Below are positions 45,575 to 57,454 of a stretch of 64,000 nt of DNA, in pieces. Position numbers and translations under genes: made by a program. The stretch is from Cherax quadricarinatus (Eukaryota; Arthropoda; Malacostraca; Decapoda; Parastacidae), in NCBI RefSeq assembly GCF_038502225.1, contig NC_091374.1, positions 3,894,214 to 3,958,213 of the forward strand, read 5' to 3'. How positions within the stretch are numbered: position 1 is the stretch's first letter; every line of letters starts with the position of its first letter. Below the pieces are notes generated by a model. That model worked only from the letters and a program-made list of their open reading frames with translations, searched no databases and had not been told where the DNA came from.

Positions 45575-45830
45575 TATCATATCCTTAGTATCTTATTTAT
45601 ATATCCTTTGTTTATGCCCCTCGTCCTCTTACATCAGTTATGTCTCCCTCATTCTACGTCTTACACGAGAATGTAGGTTCAGGGCTCCTATCCTTCTATG
45701 AAAGATTTCTTAGTGTATTAATTTTATTCTTCTCTTTATGTCTCCAATGAATTTATATCCATTCTGTAGGATTGAGACCAGAACTGAACTGCAGAATCTA
45801 AGTAGAAGGAAGGACAGTATTTAAGTCTCT
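45575..45830 (-). mobile_element. Decayed CR1-like fragment
   Basis: Antisense words tctccctcattctacgtctt, gaatgtaggttcagggctcc, tatccttctatgaaagattt, atatccattctgtaggattg and gaccagaactg follow the antisense CR1-A order (25075-25230). No open frame. Confidence 0.65.
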
Positions 45831-45837
45831 GCACTGT

Positions 45838-46062
45838 CGCTTGATCTTCAGATAGTTCCTGACTATGGAACTGAACTGCTCCAGGCTGAGGGACTGACAA
45901 CCTCAAATTCTACGACTTCAAGGGTGATGGACTGATTACATCGCCTTCACATCTCTACTGTTCCTGCCTACTTTCTGTATTCGACTGAAGAAGCCTACTG
46001 TGTAGGCGAAACGTTTGGGAATAAAGTTGTCTAACTGTTGCATATGTGTCTTACCTAACAAC
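45838..46062 (+). mobile_element. V-family copy, right side only
   Basis: cttcagatagttcctgacta, ggaactgaactgctccaggc, caaattctacgacttcaagg, ttcgactgaagaagcctact, gtgtaggcgaaacgtttggg and actgttgcatatgtgtctta. This gives the uninverted full-length body of the family, and shows what is missing in the palindromic copies. Confidence 0.8.
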
Positions 46063-46064
46063 AG

Positions 46065-46260
46065 GGAAGAGAGGAATAGGAAAAGAGAGAGGAGTAAGAA
46101 AGGGGAGGAACGAAGGGGATTAAGAGTAGGAAGAGGGAGTACGGAAGAGGAGGAAATATTGAGTTACAAGTAAATTAGAAGTCGGGGGGGGGGGAGGATT
46201 ATGAAGAGTAGGAAGAGGAAAAAAGTAGGAAAACGGCGGAAGAAGTAGAGAGGCAGTCAA
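46065..46260. repeat. Purine-rich low-complexity tract
   Basis: ggaagaggaggaa-type motifs including a G9-10 run near 46187. 46261-46799 holds no recognised gene. Confidence 0.7.
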
Positions 46261-46799
46261 GGTGTAGAAACATCTCTCACTGCATGGTGAATACAAGCGA
46301 CACTAAGAACCAGACACAAGCTTAGCTACTGCCAGCACACAACGGGCCAAGGGGTGAGGATTAATAAATAATAACTGCTCAGCAGCAACAACGGGAGTTA
46401 ATAGTGAAAGATAACGGTGTGTGTTTGGCAAGACTCATCTGCCTCCCCAACACACCCGCCTTAACGACAAGTGTCTGACAACTGGTAATATACACACAGA
46501 TGCTGGTAGTGTCGAGTAGATGGATGGATAACAATGGGTGGTGTGTACTTCACGTCCACCTGTGTTGCAGTGACCTCCCTGACCAACCTTCAAGACACAC
46601 CTCCCAGACTTTTGACCTCCAAGAAGATACCACCCAGACTCTGACCTCCAAGAAGAATCATCCAAGAATGGACCAACAAGAGACTCCCAGAGCACGCCAT
46701 ACACTGCCAAGTTTCAACTAACGTCTAACAGGAGACAGACCGAACAGACTTGTCACATCCAGGTTCTTGGCTCAGGGGAAACTCCCTCTACTGACTAAA

Positions 46800-47135
46800 A
46801 TTCTTCCAACGATAGACAGAAAGCTGTGAATCTACACTCTTTAGAGGCAAAGAATGAAATATGATTGAGGTGTACAAGTGGAAGACAGGTATGAATACAA
46901 GAAACATAAAAGCGGTGTGAGGATATGCAATCAAGATCTCGAAACAACGGATTAAAGTTGGATATATTTAGAAAGGACACTGGTTTGTCAACAGTGATGT
47001 AATGCGTGGAACAGTCAACTAAGTCACTGAAGTAAGCACGCTGGTTAGCGTGAAAATAAACTCGACAAATATAAAGGTGGGTTAGAGTTGAACGTGCTTA
47101 GCATGGGCCAAATGCCTAATTTTGTCATTCTCTAG
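46800..47135 (+). mobile_element. Decayed CR1-like C-terminus
   Basis: gtgaatctacactctttaga, atatgattgaggtgtacaag, tggaagacaggtatgaatac and ggacactggtttgtcaacag follow the sense order of CR1-A at 45060-45260 (NLHSLE, DMIEVYKWKTG, YWFGNRV). Stops and indels throughout. 47136-47486 is otherwise unassigned. Confidence 0.7.
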
Positions 47136-47486
47136 ATTTACGAGGCTTTGAATGCTAGTCATTACCACCGTATCTTAGCGTTATGTTGAAAATGGTACAA
47201 AATACCGACAGTAGGCCTACTCCAATGCACCTTTGTTATCTGCAGAGAGAGTGTGAAGGTAGTGAAGCAAGAGGGAAGGGTGGTGGCCCTGGGCTTTGGA
47301 CTTCCCAAGAGAGAAAGCACCACCTCACTCCACACTATGTACACACTCTTCCCTCTCATCCCACCTCCAGTCTCTCTGCTATTTTTTATACTTAACCGCT
47401 TTTACTAGTTGTATTCTCAACACTATACATGTGTAATATAAGACAATAAAATAACGCTGAAGCTTGGAAAATACAAGTACAGTAGA

Positions 47487-49345
47487 TTTTTTTTTTATTT
47501 TATTTAAAAACTTACAGAATACAAAAATATATACAAACATAAAAATGTTGTCCAACATATGGACCATTGTCAAAACTTACACACATTACAACATCAACAC
47601 AATCCATACCACTTCAGTGAACACTAAACCCATACACACCTGCAAAGTGCAGGATGAGGCACCCTTGCCGCCACACAATAGTGGCACAACCACCTTCCCC
47701 TTAACTTAGTTTGCAACTAAAAAAACACTTTTCCCCCAATATATATAGATACACGATATGAAAACTCAATATAACCTAAATCATTAAGTATCATGTTCTT
47801 TTAAGACAGTTGTTGCCCAACCATTTGATAATTTACATACCAACTAACAAAAGTCTTAGCATTGTCTATATGCACTATCCCAACTACATTTATTGTTATA
47901 ATTTATACAAAAACTTACAGAATACACAATATGTACACAAACGTCCAAATGTCGTCCAACATATGGCCCAACATCAAAATTTATACACAATACAACATCA
48001 ACATAATCTATCCCAATCCAGAGGACACTAAACTATACACTCTGATTACACGCACTCAAAACCTGCAATATGCAGGATGAGAAAACCCTTGCTGCCGCCA
48101 CACAATATTGGCACAACCACTTTCTCCCTAACATAGCAAGCAACTAAACACACTTTTCCCCAATATACATATACATGATGTGAAAATTCTACCAATTAAC
48201 AAAATCATGAAGTATAACTTTATTTTAAGACAGTTGTTTTTCCAAACCATGTTAGTATCTTCATACCAACTGACAAATGCCTTAACATTGTCTATATACA
48301 CATCACAATTACATTACCCCACCCTAGTCATAACGACCAACAAAGGTGTTGTTCTGTTAGTAACCAATAAGGTTACACTTCCCTATCCCTCCCCACCACA
48401 ATTTATAACAGCACACTCTACAAGTAACATTTCAAAAATTATCACATACTTCTTAACAGTTGGTTCCACATCATCATACTGCCACCACATTTTCTTAATC
48501 TGCTCCAGTAACAAAAATCCATTGTAAATGGAAGATTTCTGATGATCCCTAACATTTACACATGATATGTGTGGACTAAACTACAAAATAAACTGACACA
48601 ATTAAAATTCCTCTTAACTGTAGTAACACCTGATCATACCACATACACCACTTCCCCTTTTTTCAGCACTTTTTTATACCAAAATGTTAACAATGCTTTG
48701 ATTGTTCCCTCTTGTAGTTGCTTCACTTACAAAGATCATTTACCTTAATAAAACTATGATCATCAATGACCTGTTGTTTTTGAACACATGGCTAAACTAA
48801 AACATTCACTCACCAGAAAACTCTCCAATTACACCACATCTGACATGTCATCCCCTCCCATACTATTCTCCTAACAATCCTTCCACATTTACATATCCTT
48901 CAGTATGGTCATATGCGCTCTATAAAAGGAAAATGGTCCCTTAGTACTTAAGTAGCCAAATTACTGAGTCCCTTTACCATTATATTCCTATATGCCTCCG
49001 GGAACGCAGTTGCCCACCTTTTACCATAAATGAGTTTATTTCTACAGACTGTGCGATAAACTGCTGCTGCAATTGCCCTTACCCTAATCCCCCCACCCTT
49101 TTCCTTCAATCCCCAGGAATAATACAAGAAATCTGTCACAATGTACAGAATGGCTCTCTTTACAACCTCAGACACCCCCCTTACCTCTAATGTTAGGGCA
49201 CGCAGGAGCTCTACATTGCCCCCACCCATTAACTTGAAGACTCTAGCCAGCCACACCCGTACCTGCCCCAACTCTCTACATATTAGCTGCCTGACTGCGG
49301 AGTGGGCTGGCCCGGCATCCCCTTTTGTCGGGAGAGTTTCATAGC
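47487..49345 (-). mobile_element. Element E, 3' half with A-tail
   Basis: A minus-strand frame ending in a stop near 48948 reads GDAGPAHSAVRQLICRE, LGQVRVWLARVFKLMGGG, ILYIVTDFLYYSWGLKE and AVYRTVCRNKLIYGKRWA. The layout (a His/Cys segment, then a Trp-rich C-terminal extension) matches what follows the reverse transcriptase in several non-LTR clades. A long 3' UTR (48947 down to 47497) ends in a T10 run on the plus strand (47487-47496), that is an A-tail on the minus strand. The 5' side ends at about 49345 where the abnormal block begins. Clade not determined. Confidence 0.65.
47515..48330. repeat. Diverged direct repeats of about 400 bp in the element E 3' UTR
   Basis: aaacttacagaatacaaaaa (47508) recurs as aaacttacagaatacacaat (47910); gtccaacatatgg, tacaacatcaacac/acaacatcaacata, gcaggatgag and acacttttccccc also repeat in order. 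A third, partial pairing is ttaagacagttgtt at 47801 and 48226. Clearly old copies. Confidence 0.75.
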
Positions 49346-49399
49346 AACAATATGGCGTTTGAGTTTTCCAAGGGGGTAAAATCCCGTAGGCGTTGGGGT

Positions 49400-52300
49400 T
49401 TTCCCGGGGATTTCCCGCGGGAAAACAATCATCGGGAAAGGGACGGAGTGCGGGAGATGAGGGTTTATGGTGTGGCCCTGTTTCCCGCCTTCAATTAAAA
49501 TTGACGGTTGTGACGAGTGTTTAGTGACAAATTTAACGGAGATTGATGTAACCCCACCCGTAAAAGCATTTAAGACGCCTCTCGCCCCCATACGGGGTGA
49601 AAGTTGGGAAACTTTCCCTTCGAGGCTGACGGGGGGGACTTACGGGAAGGTGCTTTACATCCTGCGCACGGGGCAACCCGGCCCGGGGGGGGGGCAGGGG
49701 GCGCGGGGGACGTCCGGAGGGACATTCTCCTCGGGGAAAACCGGGGCCCCCCCGACCCCGGGCCATACGCCGTGATGCCGAGGGCCCCAAAATTTTAGTG
49801 GCGATGCTGGGCAAAGGGGACATGAAAAGGGTTGTGGGGAGTATGATCAATGGTGGCGACAGGTGGGGGCGGGTGGGGGGCCCCCAAAACAGGGGGAGAA
49901 TTACAGGTGGGATGTCGTTGAGGAAAACCCAAAGGAAACGGGGGGAGATGGCCATCTGGGGAGTGAAATTGTAGAAGAGTCTCTTGTGGTGCGAGGGGCG
50001 AGGGGAACAGGCGGGAGCCAAAATGGCCACTTTCCCGGTGACGGGGGGGGAAAGGGTTGCTAATTCAGCAGGAGGTGCGAGTGCTGGAGGAGGAGCCGAC
50101 GAGGTTTTGGGAAAATTTTCCCTTTTCCGGAGGAAAAGGCTTGGTCTGTGAAATGGTGCCTGATTTGGGAAGGGGAGAGTGTGGGTGGACAGGAAAGGAA
50201 AAAGGGGAGGAAAAACCGCAGGCACAGAGAGGGTCCCCGGTGGAAAAAGTAAGGGTTTCACAGTAGGGGGGATGTTATCCAAAAACCCCTTTGAAGACAG
50301 ATGGCGGAGAGGGGGGCCACGAGGAAGAGGGGGCTGCCCAGACTCCCAGACTGGGATGATGTCCTGACGCCCGAGGTCTGGGGAGGAAGGAGGGTTATTC
50401 TGGGTGACAGTTTTGGTGATAAGAGGCATAAAAGGGGGGGGGTGGATGGGGGAAAAACCACATGTTGACCCGGGGCAAGAGGCCCTGGGAAGGTTGAGAG
50501 GAAAAAGGGGTTGGAAGCTCAAAAAGGGCCCCAAGGGGCATGACTGGGGGAATGTGAATGGACTGTTTTACTGGTGTGAAGGGGGGAATGCTTTCGATGC
50601 TCCATTAAACAGAGGACGTAGTTTTTCTGGGGGGAGCAAATTTCGGGGAGGGGGGAGTGCTCGAGGGGGAAGGGTTAATGTTGACTTCCATGGGCACGTT
50701 TAAAAGGGTGGTGTGGGTTTATTGATAAAGGAGGCGAGCTCGGGTTGAAAAAGACGTGAAGGGGGGGGGGGGGGGTTTGTGTGGGAAGGGGGGGTGGAGG
50801 GGGCGGGAGGGTAACCTTTGTGCGGGGTATACCAGCAAAAAAAGATATGAAAGTAAAGGGGGTTTTTTGTGTGTGATGATCTATTTTTGGCTTTCCGTGG
50901 TTTACCCAGCGTACTAGGTGGGGACGGGAATTTCAGTGATCAGGAGAGCGGATGGGGAAACCAAGGGCGGGGCATATGTTGACAGATTCCCAATTTTTTG
51001 GGGGACTTTCAGCTGAGGGATGTGGGGGGGGGGATGGGGGGGGGTGATATATTTTTGAGGGGGGTTTAAATTGGTGGTTGGGACAGGTTGATATACCCTA
51101 AGGTATTGTCAAATTTCTTCCGTTTTTATTAAAACTAGCTTTTTCAGATCATAGGGGTTTTGTCGAGAAAGTAGAGTGGGAAGCCCCCAGCTGTATCTCT
51201 AGGGGATATTGGAAATTAAAAATGAGTCTTTTGGGAAGATGAGGGGGGTTGGGGGGTTTTTAAAGAGCGGGGGAGATTAATTGGGGGGAGGAAAGGTGTG
51301 GAGGACGTGGTGACGTGGGTGGGGATGGTGGCTAAGGACCGGGTTCCATTATTATGTGGGGGGGGAAAAAGGGTTAATTTTTTTTTAAAATTTGGGGTTT
51401 TTTAATTATTTGGGGTGGGCAGGAGGGGAAAAATGGGAAAAACAGTAGAGGGGTTTATTCCCTTGGGGAAAAATTATGATACTTAAAAAAGCTGCTTTAA
51501 AAACCCGGGCGAAAAGGGGTTTTAAGCCGGGGGAGTAATGGCGGGGGGGGGTGTTATGGGGAGATAGGCGTCTGGGGTGGGGGGGGGTTTTCAGACAAAA
51601 ACAACGCCCGCAGGCAACAGCTATTCCATGTTTGAAGGGTTTTGGGGTCGGTGGGGGGGGTATAGGGGGGGTCAGGGATCCAAAACTATGGATGGGATTT
51701 GGGGGTTTTTTGGGGTAATGGACGGGCATTGGGGGAGGAAGGAGGGATTAGGGGGTTTAGAGAGGGGGGTGGGAAATGGTGGCCGTAGGTTAGGGCACAG
51801 TGATAGGGAAAACTTTGGGGGGGGAAAAATAGGGGGGAAAAATGGGGAGCTTTGAGGTTGGGGCCCGCGGAAGGGGAAAACACCGGGAATCATGGGTCCG
51901 GGGGAGTTTTATCAACAGCATTGGGGAGTTAATAAAAGGTTTTTTGGGGAGGAAAATAAACTTGATTTAAGGGGAAGGTTTGAAAAACAGGCAACAGCTG
52001 TAGTTGTTTTGGTACCAAGGGTAAGGAAAAGGGTTGCCCCAGGGGCCAAAAACAAACGTTGTTATGCGTGGGTTATGTTATTTCAAAAAAATTTTTGAAA
52101 AAAGGATCAATGTGTTGTAGGGGGGGGTTTACCGGGAAACCCCGTTTGGGTTTCCTGGGGGTCATGGGGGGGGGACATGGTCTTTTTAAGGGGTTTTGGG
52201 GAAAGGGAAAAGGGGGGGAAAGGGGGGTTTTTGACTAGACTGGAAGGGGGGCATGATAGGGGTGAAAAAGGCGTTGGGGGAGGCATCCCAGGGAAAAAGG

Positions 52301-54428
52301 GCTATGGGGGGAAAAAAATAGTGGGATGGGTAGGGGGGTTTAGGGGAAAAGGGGAAAAGGGGGAGTACAAATTTAATTTGGGAAAATTAGGGGGGGGGAT
52401 TGTAATGGGAGAGGTCTTAGGGAAAGGGGGGTCCTATGTCAAGCTTTTTTTTGCATGCCCTACAGGACCCTTTATAGAATGATGGAGCACCAAATAAGTA
52501 GTGGAGGGGGTTGGGGGGACTGGGGCGGCCTGTTTTAGGGTATGTAGAGATACCACTGGGTTTGGGTTTGAGAGGGAAGTCCATAAACGCCCCTTAAAAT
52601 GGAGTGGTTTTACACCTTTTTTGCAACTTTTGGATGAGGGTAAACCCCAGAAGTCCATGGTTATGGGGTTAGGGGGAAATTGGGGGGGGAGGGTCGAGTG
52701 GGGAGGGGCAGTCAAAAAAAGGGGGGATTCAAAAAATTTGTGGTTTAATCTATGCAGATGATCTTGAGGTTGTATGTGTTAATAATTGGTAAGGTTTGGA
52801 GAAAGGATTCTGGGCCCCCTTTGGGGGATTGACTTGGGTTTATTGGGAGCACTGCGGCCCTTTTCATTTGGGCCCCCGGTGCCCTTGAATTAACGCTTTA
52901 TTGTTACAAGGTTTTGGAGATTGGGGGTTCCCCCCCCAACGGGGATGGCCCCTTGGAACCAAATTAGGGGGGTTTTTTAAAATTTTTGTGGGGTTAGGGT
53001 TTTGACTGGGGTTAGGGGGATGTAGAAAGTTACCGTGGGCAGGGGGGGGGGTTTTTAAAGAACCCAAAGAGGAGGGGCAATCATCTTCATTAAAAGGAGG
53101 GTGAGGAGGGGTGAGTGGGGGGTTAAGGGACACAAAAAAATTTTAAACGATGTTTTTTGGGGCGGAGTTGGGGGGAGGTGAAAATTTCGGGGGAGTGGTG
53201 ATGGTTAGGGGTCTGGGGGAAGGGAAAAAAAAGTAGGCTGTGTAGGATGTTTTAGGGGAAAGGGGGTTTTGGCCCCTGGAGGGGGATTTTTTCCCGGGGA
53301 CTGGGGATGGGATGGGGAAGGTTTTTGGGAGGGGTTTTTGGAAATCCTTTACGGAGGTGATGTATCGGTTTTTTCATGGGATTTTTCCATCAAATGGTCT
53401 CAGAGCAAAACGGGGGGTTGAGGGGGATGTAAATGTTGGGGGAGGATTCCCTTCCCTGGTGTATTTTTGTGAGGGGGTTGGGGGCTTAGTTGGGGTTTAG
53501 AGGGTGATAGGAAAATGGTCAATACTTTTCTAATGGGCATTGAGGGCTTGATGGGGGGGATGGGTGAGGGATTTTTGGGTTTTGGGGCAAGGAGATTTGC
53601 TTTTCATTATTGGGGGGAAAGAGGGGGGGAAGGGGAAGTGAGGTGGGGAAAAGGAGGGATTTGGGTGTTACGGTTTATAAAAACGGGGGTGTAATAGAGA
53701 ACTTTATGGGGGGGAGGTGGGGGGGGGGCATTCTCTGGATATAGAGACCCCCACATTAGAGGTTTTTTTTAAAAATTTAAAAATTTGGGGGGTGGGGCAG
53801 GGGAGGGGGTGGGAAAAAGGGTTTTGTTAGGCTGGGCATGGGGAAAGGGGTCGCCTCCTGGTATGAAAGGGGGAAAGTGTAAAAACTTAAGTGATGTGTA
53901 TTTGGTTTGGGGAGAGTATAATTTTCCTATTGTGTTTGATTTTTCAGTGGGGGATTGTTCTTGTATGATATTGCAGCCTTTTATAGCCCCTTTTGGCTTA
54001 GCGCCTTTTTATTGTACACACATGTAATGTTATTTTATATGCATGTTTTAGATGCTTGTAGAGGTGTCATTTTTTGGGGTCCTTTTTTTATTAATATATT
54101 CTGTGTTTTTTAAAAATATTGCTTTTTCCTTATTCTCAATTTTAATTTTTAATTGTCTTTAACGTATAAGGGCCCCCCTTTTTTTAAATTTTCAAAGTGA
54201 AATATATGATATTATGGGTTTTTTTTAATCATATAACAATTTTATTTTTGGGAAATTTGTCGTTTATTTTATCATAGGGGTAAATTTTTTATGTTGAAAG
54301 GAGGGGTATTTTGTGTTATCTCAAGTTCATGTTTTTTGGGGAAGATTTATTCTTGTAAGACCTGTTATTGTCTTTTTTTTTCTATTTTTTGTTTGTATTG
54401 TTTAAATAAAAAACATAAAAAAAAACTT
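49400..54428 (+). mobile_element. Non-LTR retrotransposon readable through the degraded block
   Basis: Plus-strand landmarks appear in the right order. ggtggggacgggaatttcag (50917) resembles a GDFN endonuclease motif with one codon damaged. ggactttcagctgagggatg (51003) reads DFQLRDV. gacaggttgatataccctaa (51081) and tcagatcat (51144, SDH) complete the endonuclease. tatgcagatgat (52751) is the YADD reverse-transcriptase motif. atgtatcggttttttcatgg (53360) reads MYRFFHG, the start of the C-terminal region. tttaaataaaaaacataaaa (54401) is an A-rich end resembling that of element E. ORF1 presumably occupies 49.5-50.7 kb. No frame can be trusted at base level. Confidence 0.55.
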
Positions 54429-54839
54429 TTACAAAAAAATCGGGATGAAAAAATTGTTTCCGGGTTCCTCACAATGTTTTGCATTTTTTCCCTTTTTCCA
54501 AAAAACCCTCCCCACAAAAAACCTGCTTTGTGCCAAAAATTCCCCCTTTCAAACCATAAAATAACCCCCACCTCGGCATTAATCTGAGCTTCCTGAAAAC
54601 ATGCCAAATCGGGAATTTCCCCAAACATAAAAGGGATACTGCCCCCCTTTATGACTTCTGGTTTTTACCATCTTACTAACCCTTTCCCAACTTAAGATTT
54701 GTTTCTCCCAACTAACATTACAGTAAAATTGCATGGATACATCTTTGATGATTTTTATCCGGGGGGAAATGCCAACAACGTAGGGGAAATTTTTACAGCG
54801 CCCTAAAAGGGGGAGTATCTGTTTAAAAAAGGGGAAATT

Positions 54840-54905
54840 TTAAAAATAAATCCAATTTCCCAGAAAAGAGGGCATTCACCAGCATCAAGGGCCCCCCTGA
54901 GGCGC
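54840..54905. mobile_element. SINE-3-associated fragment (degraded)
   Basis: gagggcattcaccagcatca then agggcccccctgagg follows the element seen at 39385-39425. Confidence 0.45.
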
Positions 54906-55099
54906 CCAAACATGAGGGGGAATGAGAGGAACACGGGAACACAAAAAAAACATTACGGGTTAAAAAAACAACACTACAAAGAAAATTTTGGGAATCAGGT
55001 TTTTGAAAGATAGGGTTTGGAAAAAATGAATATGTCAAAACTGCCATTAAATTTGATAATACGTGTGTGGTAAGAAAGTTTGGAAAAAAAAACCAAAAC

Positions 55100-55205
55100 T
55101 GGGCCCAATGTTGTTTCGGGGGCACCGCCCCGTGGCCCGGTCTCGGGTTGCCTTTCCGGGGGCTAGGGCCCCGACTGTTATGCCCGCCGCTCGCAGTCCA
55201 AAAAA
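55100..55205 (-). mobile_element. Element B 3' end (degraded)
   Basis: gggggcaccgccccgtggcc, cggtctcgggttgcc, gactgttatgcccgccgctc and gcagtcca follow the antisense element B 3' end at 39018-39120 with many small indels. Confidence 0.65.
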
Positions 55206-55454
55206 TACCAGGTAAATGTAATAAATCTTTTTCCCCCTAAGTTCTTAAAGGGGTACGGGAAAAAGAGCTGTGAAGGTTTTCTGTATATTCACCAGTTCTG
55301 TGATTTCGCCTCTACCTTGAAGGTCATTAGTATTTTAGGTGAGAGAGGACAAGTGACCTGAGGAGCATCGTTGGCTTGGCCTTTCCAAACTATCATTTTC
55401 CATACAGTCCAATCAGCTACATTAACAACGCACACCTTGGAGACAAAACTCCAC

Positions 55455-55560
55455 ATTTAGTTTCGATCCATCCTGGCCCAGGATGGACCGAAACGTCATC
55501 CGTTTCCTTTCCAAATTGTGGGCTGTTTGGGAACTGTTCCAACCACAGTACTATGACACA
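55455..55560. mobile_element. D-family right half
   Basis: A short palindrome gatccatcctggcccaggat followed by ggaccgaaacgtcatccgtt, aattgtgggctgtttgggaa and tgttccaaccacagtact. Confidence 0.55.
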
Positions 55561-55685
55561 GTCCACTTCCCGTGATAGCACAGACGGCTGCGTTTGTGTA
55601 TGATTAGATACTGTCTTGCTGCCCCCCTTCCCCCATTATGTGTCCGGAATCACCGAAAAAGTCATGTTATGATAAAAGAACCAAG

Positions 55686-55859
55686 TTAAATAATATTTGA
55701 CTCACTAAATCGTAATGACACGATTGCAAACAAACCATACCACGGGCGGGATTTGAACCCGCGGTCAGAGAGTCCAGTGGCTAACGCGACGGTCTGGAGT
55801 TTTGAGACTCTCTGACCGCGGGTTCAAATCCCGCCCGTGGTATGGTTTAAATAATATTT
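55686..55859 (-). mobile_element. SINE-2 with inverted 5' duplicate, 13-bp TSD
   Basis: TSD ttaaataatattt at 55686-55698 and 55847-55859. The 148-bp insert begins with the antisense tail gactcactaaatcgtaatga, has a reversed B box ggatttgaacc near 55749, switches strand near 55772 and ends with a sense head (gtggctaacgcgacggtctg, B box gggttcaaatccc) stopping at gtatggt. The head region is therefore present twice, in opposite orientation, in one insertion. Confidence 0.92.
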
Positions 55860-56548
55860 TCCTAACGAATAAACTACCAAGCAACCATTTCCTGTGGTAG
55901 CTGTACATGCACTGAGTAACCGCACAAGAGAAGCCTCATGTCCTGAACACATCACAGAACGCGCTGCATCTTAACATAACAGTGATGATTTGATTAGATT
56001 TTGCCGTCGAAGCGGCTAGTTTATTGTGTACCCCATATCCATCCTGTGAACGGCAGCGCAAGAGCATACATGAAAGGCCTAGGAACTAGGCCCCAAAAGG
56101 GTTTAAATGACATGGCGTGACGGCATTTGAAAAGCCATTGCTTTAATTTATTTATTATATACATTAATCTGTATTAATTTATTTGTACACACTGAGTTGG
56201 TTGTGTATTCAGAGCACACGCAGGTGGCCTTAGCAACATTTAACAAAAGCATTGTTGAGCTTCTGTCATCTTTAATGTTGGCGACAATTCATAAGAATTA
56301 ACGTCTTAATAATGATAAACATCATTATTACTCCAGGTTCATTACACGTTATATAGAATATGTGGGCTGTCATCGCTGATTTCACTTTGATTCCTGTGAA
56401 AGCTAATGAAATATTCTTGACTAGTGGTGGACACTGGACAAGTAACAAGCATCCTTAATGACCCTCGTGTAGTTTTTTTTTTTTAACCCGTGATTTAATT
56501 GCATTGACAGACTTTAAACCTAATAAACCAACCAATTCCTAAAGAATT
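55860..56548. other. Unassigned DNA
   Basis: No gene or element recognised. Confidence 0.4.
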
Positions 56549-57090
56549 AAGAACATAAGAACATAAGAACGAAGGAACACTGCAGAAGGCCTACTGGCCC
56601 ATGCGAGGCAGGTCCAAGTCCCTACCGGCTTAAGCCAATGCACCCAACCTAGTCAGGTCAGGTCACATTGACTTAAGGGAGGAACACGGCAACCGACCTG
56701 TTAGCACAAGCTATCAGGTCCAACTCACACCCACCCACATCTACTCATGTATTTATCCAACCTATTTTTGAAGCTACACAACGTTCTGGCCTCTATAACG
56801 GTACTTGGGAGTTTGTTCCACTCATCCACAACTCTATTACCAAACCAGTACTTTCCTATATCCCTCCTGAATCTGAATTTTTCCAACTTAAAACCATTGC
56901 TGCGAGTCCTGTCTAGGCTAGATATTTTCAGCACACTATTTACATCCCCTTTATTTATTCCTGTCTTCCACTTATAAACCTCAATCATATCCCCCCTAAT
57001 TCTACGTCTTTCTAGAGAGTGCAGTTTCAGGGCCCTTAGTCTATCCTCATAGGGAAGGTTTCTGATACATGGGATCATCTTTGTCATCAG
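56549..57090 (-). mobile_element. CR1-A, 5'-truncated 3' end
   Basis: Begins with aagaacataagaacataaga (antisense octamer tail) and encodes, on the minus strand, MTKMIPCIRNLPYEDRLRA through LDKYMSRCGWV. It retains the three C residues lost in the 42421 copy (gggatcat antisense), confirming that deletion. 5' truncation falls at about 57090. Confidence 0.92.
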
Positions 57091-57454
57091 GTTTTAACTG
57101 GTGTGGTTCACAATGCCTGACAAAACCTTACGCGGTGCAAGCGTATGAAACATCTAAAAAACACGACTCCCCGACGACAATATTTAAGCCAATACCTTGC
57201 ACTCGCTCCTTGTCAAGCAACTATGACTACCACACTCCGGCCTTGACCTTTAACCAGCGTTCACTGCTGAGGGTCACTTTATCCTCAGTCCGCCCTTCAG
57301 GTTTCTAGGTATCCGTAAACAAGCTTTCCCACCTCTGCTCACACCCGCACGCAACCTAATTTTCTTTAGTTTGCCCTCGGGAGAGTACGAAGGAAAGTTG
57401 TCAGGAAAGAATAAAAAAAAAAGTCACAACACAGTGGCTAGAACAATACACAAT
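57091..57454. other. Unassigned DNA
   Basis: Nothing recognised. Confidence 0.4.

Larger units (their letters stand above)
49360..55260. other. Homopolymer-rich degraded block, probably poor consensus
   Basis: Base composition changes abruptly at about 49360 and reverts at about 55260. Inside, runs of four to fourteen G, and elsewhere runs of A, T or C, interrupt almost every word. Known elements can be recognised but in damaged form: element B at 55100-55205 reads gtggcccggtctcgggttgc where clean copies have gcggcccggtctgtgactag. Because unrelated elements are damaged the same way, a sequencing or polishing failure is likelier than biology. Open frames here (one minus-strand frame exceeds 300 codons at 49533-50534) should not be trusted. 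Confidence 0.7.

Noticed and set aside
47464..48527. Small plus-strand frames (about 70-115 codons)
   Set aside because: They are antisense to the element E 3' UTR, low in complexity and not conserved between the two 400-bp copies.
49533..50534. A minus-strand frame of 333 codons, Pro-rich
   Set aside because: It lies in the damaged G-rich block, where C-rich antisense simply lacks stop codons. The plus strand carries the retroelement motifs.
49360..55260. Biological hypermutation or a novel G-rich element
   Set aside because: All four bases show homopolymer inflation and unrelated elements on both strands are damaged alike, which fits a technical cause better.
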